64,000 nucleotides of DNA from Streptomyces sp. SAI-127 (GCF_029894425.1 NZ_JARXYJ010000002.1:62001-126000), one strand, 5' to 3'. Counted from the stretch's first letter, positions 1-8,582 are shown. Numbers and translations: made by a program. Notes: generated by a model from the sequence alone, not told the origin.

Positions 1-1272
1 CTTACGGGCCAGCTGCAGCAATCGGTCACGACGCTCGGCGTCGAACAGTTCTGCGGCGGCGCGTTGGTCGGGTCGTCCGAGAGTGAAGTTCGGCGAGCTG
101 CCTACGGCGGTCCCGGACCAGCGGGCCAACAGTTCATCCTGCAGCGCCCGCGCACTTGCCGCGTTCGGCTTGGTTGTCGGGGATACCACACACAGCAGGT
201 ACATCGCCTCGCGGTGGCTGACTGCGTTCGGCACCCTCGGCGGAGTGGACAGCGCCCCACCGAGATGACGTACCGAAATGATGGAGCGAACCGACCGGCC
301 TGGCGCTGACAGGGCGATGGCGTCGCGGAGACGTTCCTCGTCGATCGCCCGCAGCAGGACATTGTCGGCGACATACGCGTGCGGCTGATCCGGTTCGCTG
401 AAGACGGTGTCGGACCGCCGGTACGGGATCTCCCGCAAACCGTCGTACGCAGGTCTCAACGCCCGCAACGGGGCCACCAACTCGTCTGCCTCCGCAGCCG
501 AACCCAGGTAGGCGATCTGGACATGGGCCATGTGCCGCTTGGAAACCTCAAGCGTGGTCATCGCCGAGGTCATCTCCGAGGGCATTGTCGCCGTCCAATG
601 CAACCAGGTTGAGACAACCTCCGGCGTCTCGCCCAGGTCGAAGATCAGGCCGCCCCCGACCAGCCCGGCGACCGGCATCAAAGCCATCTCCAGCGCGGTC
701 ACGATGCCGAAGCTCCCGCCACCGCCGCGGAGCGCCCAGAACAGGTCCGGCTCCTCGTGTTCCGAAACCGTCAGCAGGGAGCCGTCGACGGTGACCAGCT
801 CCAAGCGCGTGACATGGTCCGCGGCGAAGCCGTAGCGACGAGCCATCAGCCCGATGCCGCCGCCGAGCGTGTAGGAGACAGCGCCGACCCCCGGCATGCT
901 CCCGGACAGCGGTGCCAGATCGTGGCGTGCGGCGGCCTCGATCACGTCGCGCCACCGCGCTCCAGCGCCCACCCATGCGGTGCCGGCACCGGGGTCGACA
1001 TCGACACTGTCCATCCTTCGCGTCGACACCAATACACCTTCACCGGCGAGCGGGTTGGCGAGTCCATGTCCCGTGGCCTGGACCGCGATCGGCATACCTG
1101 ACTCCGCGGCGTGCCGGACGGCCGCCACGACGTCGCCGGCGGCCCCTGCCGCCACCACCTGGGCCGGCTGATGTTGCTCCCGCAACTGGAAGCCGGCACG
1201 GTGCTCGTCGTACTCGGCAGACCCTGGGTGGTACGCCACCGGTGATGCGGCGTCGGTCGTGTGGGCACTCAT
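1..1272 (-). CDS. FAD-binding oxidoreductase, berberine-bridge type (3' end outside window)
   Basis: Reading leftward from ATG at 1272 the frame stays open to base 1, giving 424 residues without a stop, so the C-terminus is lost at the window edge. The N-terminal half is a PCMH-type FAD domain: an early Thr-Gly-His-Gly is where family members attach FAD covalently through histidine. The stretch Gly-Ser-Met-Pro-Gly-Val-Gly followed by Gly-Gly-Gly has Met where bicovalent enzymes carry Cys, so single His attachment is expected. Leu-Arg-Gly-Gly-Gly-Gly-Ser-Phe-Gly-Ile is the second typical FAD motif. No signal peptide is visible, so it is probably cytoplasmic. The family oxidises alcohols, sugars or aromatic amines; the substrate cannot be told here. 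It is divergent from the WYL regulator at 1405, a likely controller. Confidence 0.82.
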   Translation of the reverse strand, partial: MSAHTTDAASPVAYHPGSAEYDEHRAGFQLREQHQPAQVVAAGAAGDVVAAVRHAAESGMPIAVQATGHGLANPLAGEGVLVSTRRMDSVDVDPGAGTAWVGAGARWRDVIEAAARHDLAPLSGSMPGVGAVSYTLGGGIGLMARRYGFAADHVTRLELVTVDGSLLTVSEHEEPDLFWALRGGGGSFGIVTALEMALMPVAGLVGGGLIFDLGETPEVVSTWLHWTATMPSEMTSAMTTLEVSKRHMAHVQIAYLGSAAEADELVAPLRALRPAYDGLREIPYRRSDTVFSEPDQPHAYVADNVLLRAIDEERLRDAIALSAPGRSVRSIISVRHLGGALSTPPRVPNAVSHREAMYLLCVVSPTTKPNAASARALQDELLARWSGTAVGSSPNFTLGRPDQRAAAELFDAERRDRLLQLARK

Positions 1273-1404
1273 CGCGAGCACCTTTCTGGATCGGGGGGTG
1301 CGTGCGCGTACCCACTCGGCGAACAGGCAGGTGGTAGGTACGCATCCACCAGCCTCACCGGGATATGCGCCGTATCGTGTCGCAATTCTTGAAAAGATCG
1401 GTGT

Positions 1405-2370
1405 GTGACCCCAGACCGCTTCTTCAGCCTGATGCTGCTCCTCGAATCGAGGGATGCCGTGACCACACAGGAACTTGCCTCAGCGCTCGGGGTGTCCCTT
1501 CGAACCATCACCCGGGATCTGAACTGGCTCCGCGACGCCGGTCTGCCGGTGACCGCACACCGGGGCCGCCTCGGAGGCGTGACCATGCTGCCCGGATCCG
1601 GACTCGACCTCACGCGCCTCACACCGGGCGAGCGTGATCATCTGTCGCTCACCGGGCTGGATGAGAGGCAACGTGCGGAGCTCAACGCATCGGTCGAGAG
1701 CCGGCGCGCGCTCTCCAAGATCGCCGCTACACAGCCACGTCGAGTCGATGAGCTTCTGCCGCTCGCCGACGTAGTGCACGTGGACAGCCGTTCCTGGCGT
1801 CAGGCCCGAGCTTCCGGCACGACTCCGGCTTCGCTGATCGGCCCAGTGCGGCGAGGTCGCCGGCTACGGATCGCGTACGACAGCCCACGCGCGTCATGCC
1901 CACGCGACCTGGTCGTGGATCCCTACGGGCTGTTGGCCAAGGCCGGCATCTGGTATCTCGTCGCCGACTGTGCCCGGGTGCCGCGGATGTACCGACTCGA
2001 ACGGATCACGACGTGGAAAGAAGTCGACCAGCCACGACGGATCCGCGAGAGCCAGACCCTGGCCACCGTCGCTGCGGCGCTCATTGATCAGTGGGAACAC
2101 AACCATGCGATAGAGGTAAGCGCCACCATCGACCAGACCCAGATCGAGCGAGCGCAACGGATCTTTGGCCTACGACTCGTCTGGGACGACCATGAAGAAT
2201 CCGCCACCGGCAGCAAGGTAATAATCCGCTTCCTGCATCTGGAGGACGTGCGAGCACTACTGCCGTTCGGGAACGCCATCACGGTGCACGGCCCCACCGA
2301 AGCCAGGGCTCACCTTCGCGACCTCGCCACCAATCTTGCCCACCACTATGCGCCGTCACCAACGTCCTGA
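1405..2370 (+). CDS. HTH/WYL-domain transcriptional regulator
   Basis: A 321-residue protein from a GTG start. The N-terminal 60 residues form a DeoR-like winged helix (TTQELASALGVSLRTITRDL is the recognition region). The middle and C-terminus form a WYL domain containing the literal Trp-Tyr-Leu (GIWYLVAD), followed by a WCX-like extension. The family senses ligands, often nucleic acid or small molecules, through the WYL barrel. It is separated by 132 bp from the divergent flavin oxidase, an arrangement typical of a regulator and its target. The shared gap contains a short inverted repeat (GGTGG/CCACC near 1330-1350) that could be an operator. The ribosome-binding site is weak. Confidence 0.88.
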   Translation: MTPDRFFSLMLLLESRDAVTTQELASALGVSLRTITRDLNWLRDAGLPVTAHRGRLGGVTMLPGSGLDLTRLTPGERDHLSLTGLDERQRAELNASVESRRALSKIAATQPRRVDELLPLADVVHVDSRSWRQARASGTTPASLIGPVRRGRRLRIAYDSPRASCPRDLVVDPYGLLAKAGIWYLVADCARVPRMYRLERITTWKEVDQPRRIRESQTLATVAAALIDQWEHNHAIEVSATIDQTQIERAQRIFGLRLVWDDHEESATGSKVIIRFLHLEDVRALLPFGNAITVHGPTEARAHLRDLATNLAHHYAPSPTS

Positions 2371-2533
2371 CCCGCAACACCTAGTCGGCGCCATCCGACG
2401 TGGACTGGCTCCAGCGGCTGCTCAACCGAACTACCCGCCCCGGCCGGGGCGTGACCAGCCCGCGGCGGCAGCCACTTTGATGCGGCTGACGCTGCGGCAG
2501 CCCGGCGGACTCATGCGCCCAGCCCAAGGGTGA

Positions 2534-2896
2534 TCACTGCGGCGACTGACGCCCTTCCTTGATCATCTTGCGGAGGCTTCCCCGAGCAGCCGCCAAGTCG
2601 TCCTGGGTCTCGGCGAGTTGGGCCTCCAAGGCGCGAACTCGCTCGCGGGCCTGAGCGAGATCGCGGTTCACCTGCTGGTTGTCGCCGACGAGTTCATCGA
2701 CCCGAGCTGTCAGATCCGCCGTGCCGAGGCGGTCGAAGCGGTCCAGCGCAATCTCGGACAGGTACCCCAGTCGCGCACCGCCCGCATCCTGGGTGCGTCC
2801 GGTGCCTGGCGGTGGCCGCAAGCCGTCGGCGCTTGGGATGCCCGCGCCTCCGTCTGCCTTTACCTCCAGCACCTCGCGTACATCGTCGCCGAACAC
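2534..2896 (-). CDS. hypothetical coiled-coil protein, possibly truncated
   Basis: A 120-residue frame from GTG at 2896. The last 60 residues are a heptad-rich coiled coil (DNQQVNRDLAQARERVRALE and onward) ending in a basic tail. No catalytic family is recognised. The same frame stays open about 50 codons upstream of the GTG, back to a stop near 3056, and that stretch has protein-like composition (Gly-Leu-Tyr-Glu-Gln-Glu-Arg-Tyr-His-Arg-Ala-Ala-Ile-Ala-Glu). There is no good start codon and no convincing ribosome-binding site, so this may be the 3' part of a larger truncated gene. Coiled-coil partners of integrases look similar, but that comparison is only impressionistic. Confidence 0.45.
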   Translation of the reverse strand: MFGDDVREVLEVKADGGAGIPSADGLRPPPGTGRTQDAGGARLGYLSEIALDRFDRLGTADLTARVDELVGDNQQVNRDLAQARERVRALEAQLAETQDDLAAARGSLRKMIKEGRQSPQ

Positions 2897-3082
2897 CGAC
2901 CGCTCGGGCTTCAGTGAGGTGCCGTAGGAGCCCTTGAGTGCCTGCTCGGCGATCGCGGCGCGGTGATAACGCTCCTGTTCATACAGCCCGTGTCGGCATG
3001 CCGGCGGACGCCGGTCAGCTCCACCTGACGACAGCCGGTGACGCGGCGCCCGGGATCAGTTCCCTGCTTCGGCTTGTGCTTG

Positions 3083-3098
3083 GAAACCGATCAGTTTA
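3083..3098. promoter_or_regulatory. TetR-type operator, copy A (imperfect)
   Basis: GAAACCGATCAGTTTA is a near match to the 16-bp palindrome GAAACCGATCGGTTTC found perfectly at 3113 and 6439. Its centre lies exactly 30 bp (about three helical turns) from copy B, so two dimers could bind on one DNA face in front of the SDR gene. Confidence 0.72.
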
Positions 3099-3112
3099 CA
3101 GTGAGGTGAAGC

Positions 3113-3128
3113 GAAACCGATCGGTTTC
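3113..3128. promoter_or_regulatory. TetR-type operator, copy B (perfect palindrome)
   Basis: GAAACCGATCGGTTTC is a perfect 16-bp palindrome ending 22 bp before the SDR start codon, where bound repressor would block initiation. The same sequence lies in front of the TetR gene at 6486, which is therefore the likely repressor. Confidence 0.82.
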
Positions 3129-3150
3129 CAAGAGGGGTTGGGAGTGCATG

Positions 3151-3963
3151 ATGGCGACAAATCGACCGGTGGCGCTGGTGACGGGCGCGTCCTCCGGTAT
3201 CGGGAAGGAAACCGCGCTCGCGCTGGTCGCAGCGGGTTTCGACGTGGCCGGCACAGGCCGGGACACCTCACGTGTCACGCCGCTGGGCGGCGTGACGTTC
3301 CTCGACCTCGACGTGGCCGGCGACAAGTCGGTCAGCGCCGTGGTCCAGCAGGTGATCGAGCGGTTCGGGCGGATCGACGTCCTGGTCAACAACGCCGGCA
3401 TCGGCTCGATTGGTGCGGCTGAGGAAACCTCCGTCGAGCAGGCCCAGAGCGTCTTCGACATCAACGTCTTCGGGGTCATGCGCATGGTGAAGGAGGTCCT
3501 CCCGCACATGCGCGCCCAGGGGCGCGGGCGCATCATCAACCTCTCGTCCGTGCAGGGGTTCATCCCCGCTCCCTACATGGCCGTCTACGGCGCGTCGAAG
3601 CATGCGATCGAGGGCTACTCCGAGTCCCTGGACCATGAGGTCCGGGAGTACGGGGTCCGGTCGGTTCTCGTCGAACCCGCGTACACCAGAACCGGATTCG
3701 AGTCCAACAGTGCGAAGCCCGACACGCCCCTGCAGCCCTACGCTGAGCAGCGGCGCGTCTTCGACCGCCTGATGGCGGATGCGATCGAGGACGGCGACGA
3801 CCCCGCCGTTGTCGCCAAGGCGGTCGTCGCGGCAGCGACCGACGCGAAGCCGAAACTGCGCTATGCTGCCGGCCCCATGGCAGGACGCGCGCGCCTACTC
3901 CGCTTTGTTCCTGCCTGGGTCGTCGACAGGCAGATCCGCAAGATGAACAAGCTCGCCGGCTGA
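3151..3963 (+). CDS. short-chain dehydrogenase/reductase
   Basis: A 270-residue classical SDR. The Rossmann glycine motif TGASSGIG is at the N-terminus, NNAG lies in the middle, and the catalytic pair is Tyr-x3-Lys in YGASKHA, preceded by the Ser of NLSS. The family reduces or oxidises alcohol/carbonyl groups with NAD(P)H; the substrate is not evident. Start choice: GGGAG at 3140-3144 sits 6 nt before ATG 3151; ATG 3148 is also in frame but too close. Two copies of a 16-bp palindrome lie just upstream, so it should be repressed by the TetR at 6486. An NTF2-like gene follows after 51 bp and is probably co-transcribed. Confidence 0.9.
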   Translation: MATNRPVALVTGASSGIGKETALALVAAGFDVAGTGRDTSRVTPLGGVTFLDLDVAGDKSVSAVVQQVIERFGRIDVLVNNAGIGSIGAAEETSVEQAQSVFDINVFGVMRMVKEVLPHMRAQGRGRIINLSSVQGFIPAPYMAVYGASKHAIEGYSESLDHEVREYGVRSVLVEPAYTRTGFESNSAKPDTPLQPYAEQRRVFDRLMADAIEDGDDPAVVAKAVVAAATDAKPKLRYAAGPMAGRARLLRFVPAWVVDRQIRKMNKLAG

Positions 3964-4014
3964 CACCCGCCCCCCCCCCGCAGCCCCATCGCGCCGTCGA
4001 TACCGGGAGAGACC

Positions 4015-4527
4015 ATGTCCGAGACGCTGCACTCCGCCGCCGCCACCGTGGCGAACTGGCGCTCCGCCGAGGAACGCGGTGACGTCGACGCCGCGGTCGC
4101 GTGTCTGAGCCGGGACGTCGTGCTCAGCTCGCCGCTCACCGAGCAGTTCCGCTACGAGGGATCCGATCAGCTGCGCTCCTTCCTGACCTCGGCGTTCGCG
4201 GCGGTCGAGGGCGTCCGCTACCACACCCAGACCGGCGAGGGAGACACGTACGCGCTGGTCTACCGGGCGCGGGTGGGGTCCCAGACGTTCGAGGAGGTGC
4301 AGTTGCTGCGGCTCGACGACGAGGCACAGATCAGGGAGATCACGCTCTTCGGGCGTCCGATGCCGGCCCTCACCGCCCTGATGACCACCCTGGGGCCGGA
4401 GCTCGCCCGCCAACAGGGCCGCCGGGGCCTCGCGGCGCTCATGCGCGCCAGCACCATGCCCGTGCACGCGATGGTCACCTTCGGGGACCGCAGCGTGATT
4501 CCGAAGACCCGGCCGACGGCCCCGTAG
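4015..4527 (+). CDS. SnoaL/NTF2-like small protein
   Basis: A 170-residue cone-fold protein of the NTF2-like superfamily. It has an N-terminal helix (VANWRSAEERGDVDAAVACL), the conserved aromatic/basic strand region (FRYEGSDQLRSFL) and alternating beta strands ending in EITLFGRPMPAL. Such domains act as small isomerases or hydrolases or bind hydrophobic ligands. GGGAGA 5 nt before ATG 4015 is a good ribosome-binding site. It follows the SDR in the same direction and probably belongs to the same TetR-controlled unit. The last 40 residues are longer than usual for the fold. Confidence 0.78.
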   Translation: MSETLHSAAATVANWRSAEERGDVDAAVACLSRDVVLSSPLTEQFRYEGSDQLRSFLTSAFAAVEGVRYHTQTGEGDTYALVYRARVGSQTFEEVQLLRLDDEAQIREITLFGRPMPALTALMTTLGPELARQQGRRGLAALMRASTMPVHAMVTFGDRSVIPKTRPTAP

Positions 4528-4598
4528 ATCTGAGAAGACCAGGTCCACTGGGCGTTTGGCCCGGCCACTCTTCCGGGAGTTGGCGGTAGCCCCGGGCG

Positions 4599-4988
4599 AT
4601 GAAGCCGGAAGAGACCGGGTTTCCGGCGCAGCGGAGACGCGGCCCGCACTCGGGCGATCGGTTGACATCTCTGGGAGAGCGGCTGCCGGAGGCGCTGGCC
4701 TCCGCCGGCCACCACACTGTCCGGCCATCTCCTCCACGTGCCGAGGTGATGCGGCAACTCGCCGCGCTCTCCGGTGACTTGACCCGACACGGAGACGCTC
4801 GCATGAAGCGACGTACGTTCCTTACGGCGACCACCGCGTCGCTGGCCTCCACCCAACTCGCCGGGCCCGCCTACGCCGCCGGTTCAACGGCCAGAAACTA
4901 CGAAGTCGGAAACCGATCGGTTTACGATGGCGTCGAGTCCGACCGGCTTCCGAGATCGAACATTCCGAGGGCCGCCGCTCCGCAATGA
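4599..4988 (+). pseudogene. stub with Tat-like signal peptide, possible gene remnant
   Basis: An ATG at 4803 begins Met-Lys-Arg-Arg-Thr-Phe-Leu followed by a short hydrophobic segment and Ala-Tyr-Ala-Ala, a textbook Tat-like or lipophilic export signal. The mature part stops after about 35 residues and runs straight through the TetR operator at 4909-4924. The frame is open back to 4599, but that stretch resembles nothing I know. The likeliest reading is the 5' end of an exported protein whose body was lost when the downstream operator and transporter gene were joined to it. A tiny functional exported peptide cannot be excluded. The rest of 4528-5044 shows no other gene. Confidence 0.35.
4909..4924. 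promoter_or_regulatory. TetR-type operator, copy C
   Basis: GAAACCGATCGGTTTA matches 15 of 16 positions of the palindrome at 3113 and 6439. It lies about 120 bp upstream of the YhgE/Pip-like gene, leaving room for that gene's promoter. Confidence 0.75.
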
Positions 4989-5044
4989 AGCTGTCCGGCC
5001 GTCTCCGGATACGAGTGCGTCAACCCAGACCGGAGTAACAAGTC

Positions 5045-6343
5045 ATGAGTGGGATTCCCCCCTTCCGCGTACTGCGCGCCAAACCCTTGTGGATCGCCAA
5101 CGGCGTGATCACGGGCGTCCTCGCGCTGCTGTTCACCGTGTTCTACGTCGGCGCCAACATCGATCCCGTCGACCACATGAAGAATCTGCCCGTCGGCCTG
5201 GTCAACGCCGACAAGGGGGCTGCTGTCGGTGGCAAGCAGGTGAACCTGGGGGCTCGGATCTCGGGGTCGATCACGAGGTCCAGTGCGAGCGAGGACAAGA
5301 TCGACTGGAAGGTGATGGACGAGAAGGAGGTGAAGGAGGAACTCGGCAAGGGCAAGCTGTACGGCGCTCTCGTCGTCCCCGCCGACTTCACCTCCTCCAC
5401 CGTCGCGCTGACCGGCGCCGCGACCGCCGGCACCCCGGCCCGCCCGACGCTGACGGTGCTGACCAACCAGTCCGCCGGCAGCGTGGGCTCCGCCCTGGCC
5501 CGTACGGCAACGACACAGGCGGCCGAGAGTGCCTCGCTCCAGGTGGGCAGGGAGCTCAACGCGCAGAGCGGGGCAGGGCAGGCGAAGCTGCCCGCCGCGG
5601 CACGCGTCCTGCTCGCCGACCCCGTCACCGTCACCGTCAAGGACGGACATCCGCTCGACTCGCACAGCGGCCTGGGCCTGACGGCGTTCTACTACGCGCT
5701 CGTCCTGGTGGTCTGCGGCATGCTCTCCGCCAACGTCATCAGCGGCCAGGTGGATCACGCCCTCGGCTACACCCACAACGACATGGGACCGCTGCGCCTG
5801 CACCGTCCGCTGATCCGGGCGACGCGGGTGCAGACCCTCGCCATCGCCGGCACCCTCATGGCCGGGCTGTCCCTGCTGATGGGCACGCTGGTCATGGCGG
5901 GCGCGGTCGGCCTCATGGGCATGGACGCCTCCCACTTGCCGCTGCTGTGGCTGTACTCGGTGTGCGCCATCGCGGTCTCCGGCATCGGCGCCCTCACTCT
6001 GCTCGCCGTGTTCGGCACGCCGGGCATGCTGGTGGTCACTCTGGTCTTCATCGGGATGGCGGTGCCGACGGCCAACGCCACCACGCCGCTTCAGGCACTG
6101 CCCGGGTTCTACCGCTTCCTCGCGGAGTTCGAGCCGCTGCGCCAGATCACCGGCGGCATCCGCGCGATCCTCTACTACGACGCCCAGGCCGACGCCGGCC
6201 TGACCCGGGGCTGGGTCATGATGGCCGTCGGCCTCGCACTGGCCGCCCTCTTCGGCTTCGGCGTGCTGGGCTGGTACGACCGCAAGGGGCTGCACCGCAT
6301 CCCCGCCGAGACGGAGCCCGAGAAGACCGCTGCCCCGGCGTAG
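5045..6343 (+). CDS. YhgE/Pip-type membrane protein (DUF3533/ABC-2 permease-like)
   Basis: A 432-residue integral membrane protein. One transmembrane helix lies near residues 15-40. A large extracytoplasmic region of about 170 residues contains the conserved Leu-Pro-Val-Gly-Leu-Val-Asn-Ala-Asp (NLPVGLVNAD). A cluster of five to six helices fills the C-terminal half. This is the layout of YhgE/Pip and ABC-2-type permease-like proteins, linked to phage reception or to export of small toxic molecules. GGAG lies 9 nt before the ATG. It is flanked by a TetR operator upstream and the TetR gene downstream, the usual arrangement for a regulated efflux function. Substrate unknown. Confidence 0.82.
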   Translation: MSGIPPFRVLRAKPLWIANGVITGVLALLFTVFYVGANIDPVDHMKNLPVGLVNADKGAAVGGKQVNLGARISGSITRSSASEDKIDWKVMDEKEVKEELGKGKLYGALVVPADFTSSTVALTGAATAGTPARPTLTVLTNQSAGSVGSALARTATTQAAESASLQVGRELNAQSGAGQAKLPAAARVLLADPVTVTVKDGHPLDSHSGLGLTAFYYALVLVVCGMLSANVISGQVDHALGYTHNDMGPLRLHRPLIRATRVQTLAIAGTLMAGLSLLMGTLVMAGAVGLMGMDASHLPLLWLYSVCAIAVSGIGALTLLAVFGTPGMLVVTLVFIGMAVPTANATTPLQALPGFYRFLAEFEPLRQITGGIRAILYYDAQADAGLTRGWVMMAVGLALAALFGFGVLGWYDRKGLHRIPAETEPEKTAAPA

Positions 6344-6438
6344 CGGAACCAACGCGGCTTACTGGGATGGGGTCATTGCCCCGGGTGGCGCCGGTGTGTG
6401 TCGCCCCGGGGGGCGTGTGCAGCGTCTGTCCCTCCTCG

Positions 6439-6454
6439 GAAACCGATCGGTTTC
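6439..6454. promoter_or_regulatory. TetR-type operator, copy D (autoregulatory)
   Basis: A perfect GAAACCGATCGGTTTC palindrome ending 31 bp before the TetR start at 6486. The position fits autorepression and identifies this TetR as the likely reader of all four copies. Confidence 0.82.
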
Positions 6455-6485
6455 TATTTCGTCCGATTGGAGTTAACCTCGCGGT

Positions 6486-7055
6486 ATGACCACCAAAGTG
6501 AAGCCAAGTCCCAGAGAGCGGCTGCTGGAGGCAGCGGCCACGCTCACCTACCGAGACGGTGTCGGCATCGGCGTCGAGGCGCTGTGCAAGGCGGCGGGGG
6601 TGTCCAAGCGCTCCATGTACCAGCTGTTCGAGAGCAAGGACGAACTGCTGGCCGCGAGCCTGCAGGAACGCGCCGCTGACTTCGTGGCCGCGCTCCTGCC
6701 GCCGGCGGACGACGGCCGATCACCGCGCGAGCGGATCCTGCACGTCTTCGAGCGGGTGGAGTCGCAGGCGGGTCTCCCCGAGTTCCGGGGCTGCCGGTAC
6801 CTGGCTGTGCAGATCGAGCTCAAGAATCAGAGCCACCCCGCGAGCCAGGTGGCCCACCGGATCAAAGCGGACCTGACCGGCTTTTTCCGTTCCGAGGCCG
6901 AACAGGGCGGCGCGAGCGATCCCGACCTGCTGGCCCGGCAGCTCATCCTGGTCTTCGACGGCGCCAGCGCCCGCGCGGGAATCCAGGCCGACAACCTGAC
7001 CGGGCTCGTCGCGCCCACGGTGACGACCCTGCTCGACACGGCAGGTGTGCGCTGA
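6486..7055 (+). CDS. TetR/AcrR family repressor
   Basis: A 189-residue regulator. The N-terminal 55 residues are the TetR helix-turn-helix (ALCKAAGVSKRSMYQLFESKDELL); the rest is an all-helical ligand-binding and dimerisation domain. One perfect copy of the 16-bp palindrome lies immediately upstream, and the others precede the SDR (two copies) and the YhgE-like gene, defining a small local regulon. The inducer is unknown, probably a lipophilic compound that the SDR modifies and the membrane protein exports. ATG 6486 is preceded by TTGGAG at 6467-6472. Confidence 0.92.
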   Translation: MTTKVKPSPRERLLEAAATLTYRDGVGIGVEALCKAAGVSKRSMYQLFESKDELLAASLQERAADFVAALLPPADDGRSPRERILHVFERVESQAGLPEFRGCRYLAVQIELKNQSHPASQVAHRIKADLTGFFRSEAEQGGASDPDLLARQLILVFDGASARAGIQADNLTGLVAPTVTTLLDTAGVR

Positions 7056-7156
7056 CGCGCCCCGCCCTCGAGCAGGTCCGGTGACCGAAGCGCTCTTGCA
7101 GTAGCCGTACGCGTGTAGCCGAGCATTTGCCGTCGGCGAAGAGGCAGACGGCCGTG

Positions 7157-7318
7157 GAAGCGCGTGAGGACGTCCTGGTCTTCACCACGGAACCGTTCGC
7201 CGAGGACCTGGGGGTGACCGGCCGCGTCCGGGTGGTGGTCTTCGCGGCCACGGACGGGCCCTCGACCGACTGGGTGGCCCGCCTCTGCGATGTCGACGAA
7301 AGCGGCGTTTTCCGCAAC
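7157..7318 (+). pseudogene. internal fragment of a CocE/NonD-family hydrolase
   Basis: About 54 codons encode EDVLVFTTEPFAEDLGVTGR through APSTDW-like and ARLCDVDESGVFRN motifs. This matches the start of the C-terminal jelly-roll domain of CocE/NonD (X-Pro dipeptidyl peptidase-like) hydrolases. The catalytic alpha/beta domain is absent upstream, and the reading frame degenerates into the antisense of the next gene downstream. It is a relic; no start or ribosome-binding site belongs to it. It is the only recognisable content of the 342-bp gap 7056-7397. Confidence 0.68.
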
Positions 7319-7397
7319 ATGTGGTCGAGCGCACGACCCCTCCCGGCCGTCCCGCATTTTGCGCCCGCATTCGATGACCGTCCTGCCGTCCCGGACC

Positions 7398-8477
7398 TCA
7401 GCAGCAGCCTGCCGTATGCGCGCCCGTGGCCGGCATCGTCGTCCCCGAGGGGGTGGCGGCCTCCTGATCCTGGGCGATGCGGCCGCGCAGCATGGTCTCC
7501 ACGATCTTCATGAAGCGCTGTGCTGTCGAGGTGCCCACGACGAACGGGTTCTCGCGACGGTTCGGCGCGCTGCGCAGCTGCTCCATGCGCTCGAGGCCGT
7601 AGTCGGCGAAGCCGTGGTTGCTCAGCTCGATGTCGACGCCGGCCCGCCTCGTCCGGGAGGCGAAGGTGAGGGCGGAGGAGAGGTAGGTCTCCTTGCTCGC
7701 GGTGGCCGCGGGCGGGTTGGTCCCGCCCCACAGCATCGCGGTGTGGGTGCGGCCCCGCCAGCGGGCCGGGAAGATCGGCGACACGGTGCCGGGTGTGTGG
7801 CCCGGGGAGTGGTTGAGCGTCACGGTGGTGCCGCCCAGCGTCAGCTTCTGGCCGTCGGCGATGTCCAGGTCGCGGGTGGGGGCATTGGCCGGGGACGTGG
7901 AGGCGAGGAGGTCCCAGTCGGCCGGGGCCATCATGACCCGGGCGCCGTACTGGTCGGCCAGGTACTGGGCGCCGCCGAAGTGGTCGCCGTGGCCGTGGGT
8001 GACCACGACGTACCTGATCGTCGAAGGGTCGGCCCCCAGGCTGCGCAGTCCGGAGACGATGTACTGCTCTGCCTCGTCCGGGTTGTCGAGGGCGTCGACG
8101 AGGATGATGCCGCGTGGGGTGAGGATCGCCGTGGCGGACACGAAACCGACGCTGAGCACGGCGACGTTGTCGAAGATCCGCAGGGGCGCGGGGGCGGCGG
8201 GCCTCGGTGGGGTGTAACCGGCGGTGAGCGCGCTGACGATGCTCTTGAGGACCGGGTTGTCGCCGGCCAGTTCGGTGGCGCGGTCGAAGTAGTCCTGTGC
8301 GGTGGGGTCAGCGGACACCGAGGTGTCGGCGGAGGCGCGTCCGGGAAGCAGCGACGCAGCGCCGGCGGTGAGTGCCGCGGCGGCGCCGAGCTGCCACAGG
8401 CGGCGGCGCGTCAGGGCTCCATGAGGGTGGTCTTCGGGCGATGCCTGATGGATGAGGCCGGGTTGCGGCTCGTTCAT
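7398..8477 (-). CDS. Tat-exported MBL-fold metallo-hydrolase
   Basis: 359 residues. Residues 22-50 form a twin-arginine-type signal (LTRRRLWQLGAAAALTAGAA, cleavage near ASADTS). The metallo-beta-lactamase fold follows, with the zinc motif His161-x-His163-x-Asp165-His166 (THGHGDH) and a later His in HSPGHTPG. The sequence is closer to the SDS-hydrolase/alkylsulfatase side of the superfamily than to true beta-lactamases, so an ester, lactone or sulfate ester substrate is possible. GAGGAG lies 7 nt before ATG 8477. It is last in a leftward group with an MFS transporter, a class II aldolase and a PucR regulator. Confidence 0.86.
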   Translation of the reverse strand: MNEPQPGLIHQASPEDHPHGALTRRRLWQLGAAAALTAGAASLLPGRASADTSVSADPTAQDYFDRATELAGDNPVLKSIVSALTAGYTPPRPAAPAPLRIFDNVAVLSVGFVSATAILTPRGIILVDALDNPDEAEQYIVSGLRSLGADPSTIRYVVVTHGHGDHFGGAQYLADQYGARVMMAPADWDLLASTSPANAPTRDLDIADGQKLTLGGTTVTLNHSPGHTPGTVSPIFPARWRGRTHTAMLWGGTNPPAATASKETYLSSALTFASRTRRAGVDIELSNHGFADYGLERMEQLRSAPNRRENPFVVGTSTAQRFMKIVETMLRGRIAQDQEAATPSGTTMPATGAHTAGCC

Positions 8478-8582
8478 GCGGGAGCTCCTCGATGTGTGGG
8501 GGACGGGAGTGGAGTGGTGGGGCCGAACGGGCCGAACCGCCTTTCGCCATGGCGTGGGTTGCGTCGGCCGGTCCGAGGGTGC

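Noticed and set aside
7398..8477. True beta-lactamase
   Set aside because: The zinc motif is shared, but the long N-terminus, overall pattern and catabolic neighbours fit a general MBL-fold hydrolase better.
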